39,589 nt of DNA from Moorena sp. SS36440bin_2 (lineage in GTDB: Bacteria; Cyanobacteriota; Cyanobacteriia; Cyanobacteriales; Coleofasciculaceae): positions 1-39,589 of the forward strand of contig WTKN01000440.1 of NCBI GenBank assembly GCA_011524395.1. The letters run 5' to 3'. This document shows, piece by piece, positions 25,885-32,857 of the stretch. The stretch's first letter is position 1. Each line of letters opens with the position of its first letter. The position numbers and the translations under genes are program-made. The notes below the pieces were generated by a model that saw only the letters and a list, made by a program, of their open reading frames with translations, was not told where the DNA came from and searched no databases.

Positions 25885-25937
25885 TTACAAAATTTTTTAA
25901 AATATGTTATAATTAAAGATTATTTATATGTTATAAT
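25885..25937 (+). promoter_or_regulatory. Tandem extended -10 promoters for the 68-aa gene
   Basis: TG-T-TATAAT occurs twice, with hexamers at 25908-25913 and 25932-25937. The first has a candidate -35 (TTACAA, 25885-25890) 17 bp upstream. The second overlaps the expected start region of the first. Transcripts would start about 90-120 bp before the 68-aa gene and include the leader hairpin. Confidence 0.5.
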
Positions 25938-25961
25938 AGAATGATAGACGTGAAAACGTTA

Positions 25962-26000
25962 AGAGCCAGCCAGGATTTTGCAAGCTCTGGGGCTGGCTCT
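25962..26000 (+). promoter_or_regulatory. Leader hairpin of the 68-aa gene
   Basis: AGAGCCAGCC (25962-25971) pairs perfectly with GGCTGGCTCT (25991-26000) around a 19-base loop. It sits between the promoters and the ribosome site AAGGAG. With no T-run behind it, it is more likely a stabilising 5' stem, protein site or structured leader than a terminator. The short T-free tail AGTCCCCCAG follows. Confidence 0.55.
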
Positions 26001-26031
26001 AGTCCCCCAGTTAAGGAGATAACTTAATATT

Positions 26032-26238
26032 ATGACTTACTCCCAACGCCTCTATCCATGGGCGGTCATTCACCTATTGCCCAAGATGCAACGGGTCGTT
26101 GTTGGTCGTTACCGGAACCGGTCTGATGCGGAGGGTCACTTGCAGGCGCTTAAACGACTCATGCCCGATGGTGAATTTATTATTATTTTTGATTTACCTG
26201 AGCCTATGGAGGAAAAATCTGAGGAGAGTAGGGAATAG
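26032..26238 (+). CDS. Small conserved-looking protein of unknown function
   Basis: A 68-aa protein: WAVIHLLPKMQRVVVGRYRN then SDAEGHLQALKRLMPDGEFI and an acidic tail EPMEEKSEESRE. The alternating beta-alpha-beta pattern (VVVGRYRNRSDAEGHLQALK) resembles the SPOR/ferredoxin-like strand-helix-strand arrangement, but no function follows from that. The promoter, leader hairpin, AAGGAG Shine-Dalgarno 13 bases before ATG and biased codon use support a real gene. It is divergent from the TPR gene. A duplicated 42-bp sequence follows it, then the second TnpB element. Function unknown. Confidence 0.7.
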   Translation: MTYSQRLYPWAVIHLLPKMQRVVVGRYRNRSDAEGHLQALKRLMPDGEFIIIFDLPEPMEEKSEESRE

Positions 26239-26261
26239 AATTGAATGCGATCGCATTATTT

Positions 26262-26401
26262 CTAAAATTGTTGAAATTTCCGATAGTCAACGAATTGGAC
26301 TGAAGTTGATTAAGCTAGCCCTATGGTGATCAACACTCCTGGTGTGTAGGCACGATCATCAAAAATTGCTGAAATTTACGACAGTAAACGAATTGGACTG
26401 A
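26262..26401. repeat. Direct repeat of about 42 bp, 98 bp apart
   Basis: Copies at about 26262-26303 and 26360-26401 share AAAATTG-TGAAATTT-CGA-AGT-AACGAATTGGACTGAA with a few differences. The duplication lies between the 68-aa gene and the IS605-type element and contains no gene. It may be the duplicated end of an older insertion or a binding-site pair. Confidence 0.6.
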
Positions 26402-26557
26402 AAAAGTTATCCCAATTCACCTCATGTCATTAACTTATAATTATTGATAATTGCCCAGTCTATGAAGCTTCCCCCACCTTGGGTTACCGAGGTGGGGGTG
26501 TCTTATGCTAACCTGAGACTACCGCTAGTCCACAAGTCACATAGACAAGCCCAGCTT

Positions 26558-27898
26558 CTAGGCGGTCGTCGAGATCTTTTGCGCTTTACGACCCTCGTTG
26601 TCATTTCTGCGAACGAGTTTAAGCACACCTCTAGCACCGATATTGTAAGCGCCGTTGAGGTCTGCATTGAAGCGCTTAGCTGAGGGGAAGGTTGCTAGGG
26701 CATAATTTTTTGAATCGCGTTTGACTGTACCAGAACCATCATAGGCAAGCTTGGAGGTATAAGCTGCAACAACCTCTACTACTTTCCCTCCTAATTCAGT
26801 CCATTTCATTTCTGTAAAATTACGAATTTTAGCTTTGAGCCATCCGTGGAATCTTTGCCGAAGGTTAGACCGTTTCTTGCCGCTTTTTGGTCTCCATCCT
26901 TTGAGATTCTCAAATACGATAGCTAAGGCCGTAGGCCACGCTACGCGAACGGAGTTAAATTGCTCAGCAATCTCAACAATTCGCTTAGAAACAATGTGAC
27001 CGATTTGATGGTTAATTCGTCGGCACTTGTCATAGGTCAAAGAGCAGAATCCCTTATAAAGTTTTCCGCCTTTCCCCATGGTTTGACGCGCGCGCATAGA
27101 TACAGATTTTAGTCGTTTGTCCCTACGGTCTATGTCTCTCCCCGGATGAAGAAATTCGCGGTGGATTACAGTGCCGCCATGAGTGACAACCGCTATTGTT
27201 GCAGTAGTATTGATGCCAAGGTCTACCGCTGTTACATTGGCCTCTGGTTTTCGCTTTTCTGGCTTACATGTAAATGGAACGGATAAATAACAAACCCTTT
27301 CATTGAAGACCAATGAAGGTGACATCATTTTATTGGTCGCAACCAGGTGCCGTTCTCTTAGTCCAACAATTTGAACAGTAGTCCAAATCCAGTCAGAACC
27401 ATTGAAGACCTTGATTTCTACTTGGTCATAACCATGTAGCTTGTAACATTGTCCTTTATACAGGGATGGATAACAGCCGGTCTCTGCATTCAGCTTTGGA
27501 GGTTTAGCATCCCTTCTTTTTCTGTTTCCCGATTGCCATTCGCGGTAACGGGTCACAAAACTACTAACTTGACCGGCAGCAAATGCGTTCGCGAAGCGTC
27601 GGCTTTGCCGAATCGCAGCCCGACGGTAGTAACTGGGGAATTTGTAAAAGGCTTTATTGAATTGGGGGTACTTGATACTAGGACGTTTAGCTGTCTGATG
27701 CATCAATTTCTCTACAGCTGGAGTTAGCTGATCCGCTGTTAGTTCCCCTAATGCAGGCCAGTGAGTATAAATCATGCCAACCAAGTATCGACAAGCACGG
27801 CGATACACCCTAACCGTTTCCCCGAATAGTAGTCTTTGATCGGAGTTCGGATTAAGTTGCCACTTATCAGTTCTTATGACTTTAGTTGGCGTTTTCAC
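26558..27898 (-). CDS. TnpB-family protein lacking the zinc finger, with in-frame repeats
   Basis: A 446-aa TnpB relative. The RuvC-like catalytic triad looks complete: Asp226 in TAVDLGINTT, Glu330 in IVFENLKGW and Asp413 in FNADLNGAYNIG. The zinc-binding Cys pairs between the second and third motifs are missing: the region reads YTSKLAYDGSGTVKRDSKNY. This is the form common in one cyanobacterial TnpB branch. Two segments do not fit the family: residues about 97-108 (RQSRRFANAFAA) and 316-326 (SVRVAWPTALA). Both are encoded by dispersed palindromic repeats (27584-27617 and 26925-26952) that keep the frame. The second lies just before the catalytic Glu, so activity may be lost. The start is ATG at 27898; hairpins flank the gene. 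Confidence 0.85.
   Translation of the reverse strand: MKTPTKVIRTDKWQLNPNSDQRLLFGETVRVYRRACRYLVGMIYTHWPALGELTADQLTPAVEKLMHQTAKRPSIKYPQFNKAFYKFPSYYRRAAIRQSRRFANAFAAGQVSSFVTRYREWQSGNRKRRDAKPPKLNAETGCYPSLYKGQCYKLHGYDQVEIKVFNGSDWIWTTVQIVGLRERHLVATNKMMSPSLVFNERVCYLSVPFTCKPEKRKPEANVTAVDLGINTTATIAVVTHGGTVIHREFLHPGRDIDRRDKRLKSVSMRARQTMGKGGKLYKGFCSLTYDKCRRINHQIGHIVSKRIVEIAEQFNSVRVAWPTALAIVFENLKGWRPKSGKKRSNLRQRFHGWLKAKIRNFTEMKWTELGGKVVEVVAAYTSKLAYDGSGTVKRDSKNYALATFPSAKRFNADLNGAYNIGARGVLKLVRRNDNEGRKAQKISTTA
26925..26952 (-). repeat. Dispersed repeat inside a tnpB-family gene (copy 1)
   Basis: The 28 bases AAGGCCGTAGGCCACGCT and following match 1895-1922 except for one base. They encode VRVAWPTALA in the transposase-like protein, in a place where relatives go straight from the helix ending AEQF to IVFENLKGW. 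The reading frame is kept. Confidence 0.75.
27584..27617 (-). repeat. Dispersed repeat inside a tnpB-family gene (copy 2)
   Basis: ATGCGTTCGCGAAGCG followed by TCGGCTTTGCCGAATCGC contains the palindromes TTCGCGAA and CGGCTTTGCCG. It is read as RQSRRFANAF in the transposase-like protein and shares CGCTT-GCGAACGCAT with 18972-19005 in the HEAT protein gene. Confidence 0.6.
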
Positions 27899-28006
27899 GG
27901 GTCTACAAAATCTCCTATACTTAATATTTTAGCTTGCAAAAAATTAGACGACAACCAAACAATTAGTGTTCCAGATTTTGGTAACTGACAGTGGATTGTT
28001 CCTTAA

Positions 28007-28051
28007 CCCCCACCTGAACGTTCGCGTAGCGTGGCGATAGCCAGGTGGGGG
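28007..28051. repeat. Terminal hairpin with embedded dispersed repeat
   Basis: Arms CCCCCACCTG and CAGGTGGGGG are perfect over ten bases. The loop (28017-28041) holds AACGTTCGCGTAGCGTGGCG, a member of the GC-rich repeat family. The hairpin matches the one at 26471-26498, where the loop is short, so the repeat probably moved into the loop later. Confidence 0.65.
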
Positions 28052-28156
28052 AATGCGTCGCAATTTTGTTCAAACTGATCATGCCTCAAAATTTAGGCCA
28101 TAAGGCAATAGAAAGACCTAGTATACTAGCAATTCCTAACTATAAGGGTTTATTAG

Positions 28157-30142
28157 TCATAAGAATAGACGAAAGAATGGATTACGTCCTTTTTCAATTT
28201 TGCTTCCTGGGAAAGGGTGGTTTTCGAGTTGACAGCGACGAAAAGTGGGATTGCTACCTTTATCAATCTCAACTTCTGGAGCAGCATTGCCATAGATTTC
28301 GCAATCTTCGATAGTGCCTAATCCATTGTCTGTAATCAAAATACCGGGTTTTTTACCATCATAAATCCGACAGCTACGGATCGTGGGATTGCTACCTTTA
28401 GTGATCTCAACTCCTGGAGCAGCATTGCCATAGATATCGCAGTCTTCTATGGTTCCTAATCCATTATCTGTAATCCAAACTCCGTTTTTTTTACCATCAT
28501 AAATCCGACAGCTACGGATAGTAGGGTTACCACCTTTAGTGATCCCCACTCCCGGATAAATATTACCATAGATGCCGCAGTCTTCTATGGTGCCTAATCC
28601 ATTGTCTGTAATCAAAATCCCGGTTTGTTTGCCATCATAAATCCGACAGCTACGGATGGTAGGATTGCTACCTTTAGTGATCTTAGCTCCTTGATAAGTA
28701 TTGCCATAGATATCGCAGTCTTCTATAGTGCCTAATCCATTGTCTGTAATCCAAATTCCATTTTGTTTACCATCATAAATCCGACAGCTACGGATAATGG
28801 GATTGCTACCTGTATCAATATCAACTCCTCCATAAGTATTGCCATAGATTTCACAATCTTCTATGGTGCCTAATCCATTGTCTGTGATCCAAATTCCGTT
28901 TTTTTTACTATCATAAATCCGACAGCTATGGATAGCGGGATTGCTACCTGTATCGATATCAACCCCTCGATAAGTATTGCCATAGATGTCACAGTCTTCT
29001 ATAGTTCCTAATCCATTGTCGGTAATCCAAACTCCGGTTTGTTTACCATCATAAATCCGACAGCGACGGATAATAGGATTGCCACCTTTAGTGATCGCCA
29101 GTCCTGGATAAGTATTGCCATAGATGTCGCAGTCTTCTATGGTACCTAATCCGTTGTCTGTAATCAAAAATCCGGTTTTTTTACCATCATAAATCCGGCA
29201 GCTACGGATAGTGGGAGTGCTATCTTTAGTGATCTTAATTCCTTGATAAGTATTGCCATAGATATTGCAGTTTTCTATGGTACCTAATCCATTATCTGTA
29301 ATCCAAATTCCATTTTGTTTACCATCATAAATCCGACAGCTACGGATGGTGGGATTGCTACCTGTATCAATATCAACTCCTCCATAAGTATTGCCATAGA
29401 TATCGCAGTCTTCTATAGTGCCTGATCCATTGTTTGTAATCAAAATTCCGGTTTGTTTACCATCATAAATCCGACAGCTACGGATGGTGGGACTGCTACC
29501 TGTATCGATATCGACTCCTCGATAAGTATTCCCATAGATGTCGCAGTCTTCTATGGTTCCCAATCCATTGTCTGTAATCCAGACTCCGGTTTGTTTACCA
29601 TCATAAATACGACAGTTACGGATAATCGGATTGCTACCTTTAGAGATCTCAACTCCTGTATCAGCATTGCCATAGATGTCGCAGTCTTCTATTACTCCTT
29701 GACCATTATCTTGAATCTGAATCCCGTTACCTTGTCCATCATGAATACAGCAGCGACGAATAATGGGATTTGCTTTAGAATCACAAATAAATATACCACA
29801 GTCATAGGCGGTCAGATCACAATTTTCAAGGATTAACTGTCCCTTGGGGACACACACACCTACAGTGCATTCTCGCAAAGTTAAGCCTCGCACTATTGCA
29901 TAGTCTGTTTGCATCAGAATGCAGTTCAGATTAGTGGCCTCAATAACAATATCGGAGACTTTCCCATCTCCTAAAATTTCTAGAGATTTATCAATAACAA
30001 TGCTTTCTCTATAAATCCCTGGCTTTACTAAAATTCTGGTTTCAGGTTGGGCATTTTTAATCGCCTCCGCAATTGTTGTGTAGTCAGCCGGATCAGATTC
30101 AGCAACAACTACGGTTTTCTTTGAATCAAAATTACTTGTCAC
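28157..30142 (-). CDS. Right-handed beta-helix protein with eleven 46-aa repeats
   Basis: A 661-aa protein. The N-terminus (10-60: PADYTTIAEAIKNA, ILVKPGIYRESIVIDKSLEI) is the entry cap of pectin-lyase-like beta-helices (DUF1565/NosD type). From about residue 128 to 640 it consists of eleven 46-residue repeats, each two 23-residue coils: NPTIRSCRIYDGKQTGVWI then GTIEDCDIYGNTYRGVDI. Conserved Cys and Asn ladders (CRIYDG, CDIYGN) would stack in the helix interior, while the last residues of each coil vary (TGVWI, TGILI, NGIWI; DIDTGS, KITKGS). No catalytic residues, signal peptide or membrane anchor are seen; the C-terminus ends NPFFRLFL. The start is GTG at 30142. DNA repeats of 138 bp are nearly identical, so copy number can change. 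A binding or scaffold role is plausible; function unknown. Confidence 0.85.
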   Translation of the reverse strand: MTSNFDSKKTVVVAESDPADYTTIAEAIKNAQPETRILVKPGIYRESIVIDKSLEILGDGKVSDIVIEATNLNCILMQTDYAIVRGLTLRECTVGVCVPKGQLILENCDLTAYDCGIFICDSKANPIIRRCCIHDGQGNGIQIQDNGQGVIEDCDIYGNADTGVEISKGSNPIIRNCRIYDGKQTGVWITDNGLGTIEDCDIYGNTYRGVDIDTGSSPTIRSCRIYDGKQTGILITNNGSGTIEDCDIYGNTYGGVDIDTGSNPTIRSCRIYDGKQNGIWITDNGLGTIENCNIYGNTYQGIKITKDSTPTIRSCRIYDGKKTGFLITDNGLGTIEDCDIYGNTYPGLAITKGGNPIIRRCRIYDGKQTGVWITDNGLGTIEDCDIYGNTYRGVDIDTGSNPAIHSCRIYDSKKNGIWITDNGLGTIEDCEIYGNTYGGVDIDTGSNPIIRSCRIYDGKQNGIWITDNGLGTIEDCDIYGNTYQGAKITKGSNPTIRSCRIYDGKQTGILITDNGLGTIEDCGIYGNIYPGVGITKGGNPTIRSCRIYDGKKNGVWITDNGLGTIEDCDIYGNAAPGVEITKGSNPTIRSCRIYDGKKPGILITDNGLGTIEDCEIYGNAAPEVEIDKGSNPTFRRCQLENHPFPGSKIEKGRNPFFRLFL

Positions 30143-30527
30143 AGTCTAAAAGTATTTTCGGAAAAACGACAAAAAATAACTTTATAACCAGTTCCAAATT
30201 TATTGATATAAGAAGCTTTACTCTTTCTATAGCAAATATTCTATCCCAAATTGAAGCTGCTGTGATAGATTTTTATATAAATAAAGATTGCTGATGGAAC
30301 TCTATCCTACATTCCACAAGTATACTTATATCAATAAATAGTATAGCAGTTTTTAATTGGGTGAAGTACTTTGCTTATCTTTTTAAGGCAGAAGGCAGCA
30401 AGGCAAGAAGGTCTTAACAGCAATCAGCGCCAATAAAATTTGACACAATCTTACACTGACATGAGCGCTCACCCCAGATTGGGAGAACGATTCACCGCTA
30501 GTTCCGATACTTTTTAGCTACCAAAGT
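30143..30527. other. Intergenic region between beta-helix gene and IS607-type tnpB
   Basis: The left part (to about 30420) is AT-rich and must hold the beta-helix gene's promoter on the minus strand. The right part (about 30440-30527), directly after the tnpB stop, is where the right end and the possible guide RNA of the IS607-type element would lie. No gene is present. Confidence 0.45.
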
Positions 30528-31775
30528 CTACCAAGATAGACCCTCGCCCGCCAATGCAAGCTGATTCCTCAGCCAGGGTGTATCTACCAAAGCTCTCAGG
30601 AATATCCCGCGAGCGCCATTGATGTCCCTATCCATTGTCTGGCCATCAATCTTAGATCTGATTACTTTACTGCCACCAATATTGATCAACTCACCCGTCC
30701 AGCTAACAGTCTTACTGGTATAGGCTTCGCAGACATCCACGACTGTCTTCCCTGTCTCAATAGCTTTATGCTTAAGAAACTCTTTGAACCGGTAATGAGC
30801 GAAGGAGAGAAGATTACGGACAGTTTTAGACCTAATCTTCCTATTTCCTTTCCTTGCCATTTCTGAAGTTTCAAAGGTGGGAAGTAATATAACGTCAAAG
30901 TTGTCAACTAGGAAGCGAGCAGCTTTGTGATGCAACTCATTGATTAGGTTTCGAATCCTGATTATTATCCGCCTAGCAGCTTTCGTCATTCGACGTTTCT
31001 GCTTCCGAGACGCCTTACTTATCTTGGATAAGAGACTATCAAGGTGAGAGCAAAGTCGTTGAATTCGAGAAAAATCTCCACAACCAATTTTCCCTACAGA
31101 ATTCTCACTAAATAGCGTCAAAAATGTTCTAACACCAGGATCTAAAGCTACTACTCTACCTTGGTTTTCGGATTTTACCTGAATAGTCTTATGAGGGACT
31201 GTCAGATAGTAGTTCCCATTGGTGCTAGTGAATCGACAATCTCCAATATCATCTGGAAGTGCTTCGGCAAAGGTTAATCCACCCAGTTTTGTATGATAAA
31301 TCCCTTTACTAGATACAGCCGACTTAGGAATGTAGCAAGACTGAACAGGATTTTTACGAGATCTAAATCTCACTCGGTTCACCTGCCCAGTCTTTTTAGA
31401 TTTTTTCTTGGCCTCCCTTACGGCGGTGCAGGCATCCTTTATCGCTATAGATTTAATCTGATAAGGTACTGTCTTGCACCACTCTGGGAGGCTATTCAAA
31501 ATGTCAGTTTTGATGGCTTTCCAATTAGCTTTTGTTTCACCATTTTCCAGTATTTTGACGGTTTTATTAAAAACATAACGGGAAACTCCAAACCACTTGC
31601 GAACAGTATATCGCTGTTCAGCACTGAGGAATATCCGGATCTTTTTTGATTTTTGACCCGTATTTCCTGAATCCGTGGACACGGCAGGAGAAGACGTGAA
31701 TGATGGAGAGAAGATCTGCGGTAAGTTCTGATTCTGGAGAACTTTCAGGCTGGTCGGATCCCATGATTTTTCCAC
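30528..31775 (-). CDS. tnpB: TnpB of an IS607-type element
   Basis: A 415-aa TnpB-family nuclease. The catalytic residues are Asp212 in VALDPGVRT, Glu302 in LPTFETSE and Asp384 in DRDINGARG. Between the last two, the usual zinc finger is not present: the text reads EAYTSKTVSWTGELINIGG, with Val where cyanobacterial relatives have Cys in SKTC, and no CxxC partner. The N-terminus (MEKSWDPTSLKVLQNQNLPQ) is a long extension seen in IS607 TnpBs. The gene follows the truncated recombinase; between them lies a MITE. The frame is open throughout. Whether this TnpB cleaves DNA without the zinc knuckle is unknown. Confidence 0.85.
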   Translation of the reverse strand: MEKSWDPTSLKVLQNQNLPQIFSPSFTSSPAVSTDSGNTGQKSKKIRIFLSAEQRYTVRKWFGVSRYVFNKTVKILENGETKANWKAIKTDILNSLPEWCKTVPYQIKSIAIKDACTAVREAKKKSKKTGQVNRVRFRSRKNPVQSCYIPKSAVSSKGIYHTKLGGLTFAEALPDDIGDCRFTSTNGNYYLTVPHKTIQVKSENQGRVVALDPGVRTFLTLFSENSVGKIGCGDFSRIQRLCSHLDSLLSKISKASRKQKRRMTKAARRIIIRIRNLINELHHKAARFLVDNFDVILLPTFETSEMARKGNRKIRSKTVRNLLSFAHYRFKEFLKHKAIETGKTVVDVCEAYTSKTVSWTGELINIGGSKVIRSKIDGQTMDRDINGARGIFLRALVDTPWLRNQLALAGEGLSW

Positions 31776-31799
31776 CGTTGATGCCGACCGGAGATGAAA

Positions 31800-31891
31800 C
31801 CTTAGAGTAGTGCAGCCTTACTACAAAACCTTTACCCTATGCTGCATAATTTACCAACTATAAAGGCTGCACTACTCTTACGGTAACTTCT
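31800..31891 (-). repeat. MITE-like palindromic element, copy C
   Basis: On the minus strand it begins AGAAGTTACCGTAAG (from 31891), with arms AGAGTAGTGCAGCC and GGCTGCACTACTCT and a loop containing AGTTGGTAAATTATGC. It is co-linear with copy B. It lies inside the recombinase gene: the last codons of that gene's open frame (RSYRKSSAAF) come from it. Confidence 0.75.
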
Positions 31892-32320
31892 AACCAAGTA
31901 CTCAATGAGTTCAAACCCAAATCGGGTAAGTGTGTCTCTACAGGCAACAACAATTGTGAGCTGATCTCCGCGCACAACTCGTTCCAGTATGGCTCGAAGC
32001 CCTTTTCTTTTATAGTTGAGTCCTGAGCCGATATCTTTGATGATTTCGGCTTGTGGAAACAGGGAGTGCATGTAGGCGATTTGGCGGGCGAGGTCGTCTC
32101 TTTGTTTGGTAGAACTGACTCGGCAGTAGCAAATTGTAGACTGACTAGACTCAGTGCTTGTTTGACACTTTCCGAAAGTGAGCAAGCTTTCAACATCGAA
32201 CAGTCTTGTTCCTCCCGGCGTCTTTTCGCATTTGAGCGTTCCATCGTCCGCGTATTTCCTTAGTGTATTTTTGGAGAGTCCCGTAAGTTCGACCGCCTTA
32301 CGGAGTGGAATGAGTGCCAT
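31832..32320 (-). pseudogene. Truncated IS607-type serine recombinase (TnpA)
   Basis: A 162-codon remnant. Residues 1-50 are a MerR-like helix-turn-helix (LRKAVELTGLSKNTLRKYAD, TRLFDVESLL). Then follows the small serine recombinase domain with CYCRVSSTKQRDDLARQ (65-81), where Ser69 or Ser70 is the nucleophile, and the family arginine region RDTLTRFGFELIEYLV (128-143). From residue 144 on, the protein is encoded by MITE copy C, and the usual last 45-55 residues are not found in the 25 bp between the MITE and tnpB. It could still bind DNA through its HTH, but recombination is unlikely. The ATG start is normal. Confidence 0.8.
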
Positions 32321-32422
32321 GTTTTTAATCTAACACACATTTTGGGAGATTGTGGAAGGTATAAGGATATTTTTTTCAACTGCTACAAACCCCTAAAAAG
32401 ACCCAAAAATAGTAAAGTCCCA

Positions 32423-32857
32423 CTAGCCAAAAAGTTTGGTCAAAATTTCCACAGAAGGATCAACTTCCAGCCACACTGTAGCTCCACAATTCTTGGGACA
32501 ATTGGGTTGATAAACTAACCGAGACGGTCCTTTGATTTCCACATAATGACCGTAGGTGTTTCGATTACCTTGTTTGACGGTTAGTACAGGCTCGTAGGTG
32601 TTGTTCTTTTTATTTTGCCTAATGATGTTCTGGTTGACATGGACATAAGTGGCCACCTTTTGGAAACCTCTTCTCCAGGTTCCCTTTGGTCCACGGCGAC
32701 CGGGACTGACCTTGGGCAAGCCATTAAATAGGGGAATTTGCCAAAATCTGCCAACTTTTTGAGCGCCCTTAATTCTGCCATTTTTGAGAAGTTGACGGAC
32801 TCGTTGAACACAAATCCCTAGAAGAAAAGCTGCTTGGGTAGTTCCGACCACTGTCAT
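32423..32857 (-). CDS. Small helix-turn-helix protein with AGCGCT operator array
   Basis: A 144-aa protein. The N-terminus (about 5-43: TTQAAFLLGICVQRVRQLL, NGRIKGAQKVGRFWQIP) is a winged helix-turn-helix of the excisionase/MerR-like type. The middle is basic (SPGRRGPKGTWRRGFQK) and the C-terminal half is a small beta domain with CPKNCGATVWLEVDPSVEI. No recombinase or metal cluster is visible. The start ATG at 32857 has an AAAGGAG ribosome site, and one AGCGCT palindrome (32877-32882) lies only a few bases upstream of it, with six more further up. This is the layout of a self-controlled repressor. The family may travel with mobile elements. The function as regulator is inferred. Confidence 0.7.
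   Translation of the reverse strand: MTVVGTTQAAFLLGICVQRVRQLLKNGRIKGAQKVGRFWQIPLFNGLPKVSPGRRGPKGTWRRGFQKVATYVHVNQNIIRQNKKNNTYEPVLTVKQGNRNTYGHYVEIKGPSRLVYQPNCPKNCGATVWLEVDPSVEILTKLFG

Larger units (their letters stand above)
25536..26031. other. Divergent control region between the TPR gene and the 68-aa gene
   Basis: From left to right: the AGCGCT array (25608-25818), CTCCCTGCT-type short repeats (about 25849-25875), two extended -10 boxes (25905-25913 and 25929-25937), a strong leader hairpin (25962-26000) and an AAGGAG ribosome site (26013-26018). It is unusually rich in signals for a gap in this genome. Confidence 0.6.
26460..28060 (-). mobile_element. IS605-type element with tnpB only and matching end hairpins
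   Basis: One end is the hairpin CCCCCACCT/AGGTGGGGG (26471-26479 and 26490-26498), about 60 bp after the tnpB stop. The other end has the same arms, CCCCCACCTG/CAGGTGGGGG (28007-28016 and 28042-28051), 109 bp upstream of its start. The loop of the second is filled with a GC-rich dispersed repeat (GTTCGCGTAGCGTGGCG). There is no TnpA. Exact ends not determined. Confidence 0.65.
30528..32330 (-). mobile_element. IS607-type element, damaged
   Basis: A serine-recombinase gene (32320-31832) and a tnpB (31775-30528) lie in the same direction, the standard IS607 order. A MITE copy has replaced or displaced the end of the recombinase gene. The element therefore cannot supply its own transposase, though TnpB is uninterrupted. 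IS607 elements lack terminal inverted repeats, so the ends are only approximate. Confidence 0.7.

Noticed and set aside
29453-29836. 127-codon plus-strand frame within the beta-helix gene
   Set aside because: It is a shadow of the repeated codons on the opposite strand and has the same period.
31858-32244. Second minus-strand frame of 128 codons over the recombinase
   Set aside because: Shadow frame; the recombinase motifs are in the other frame.
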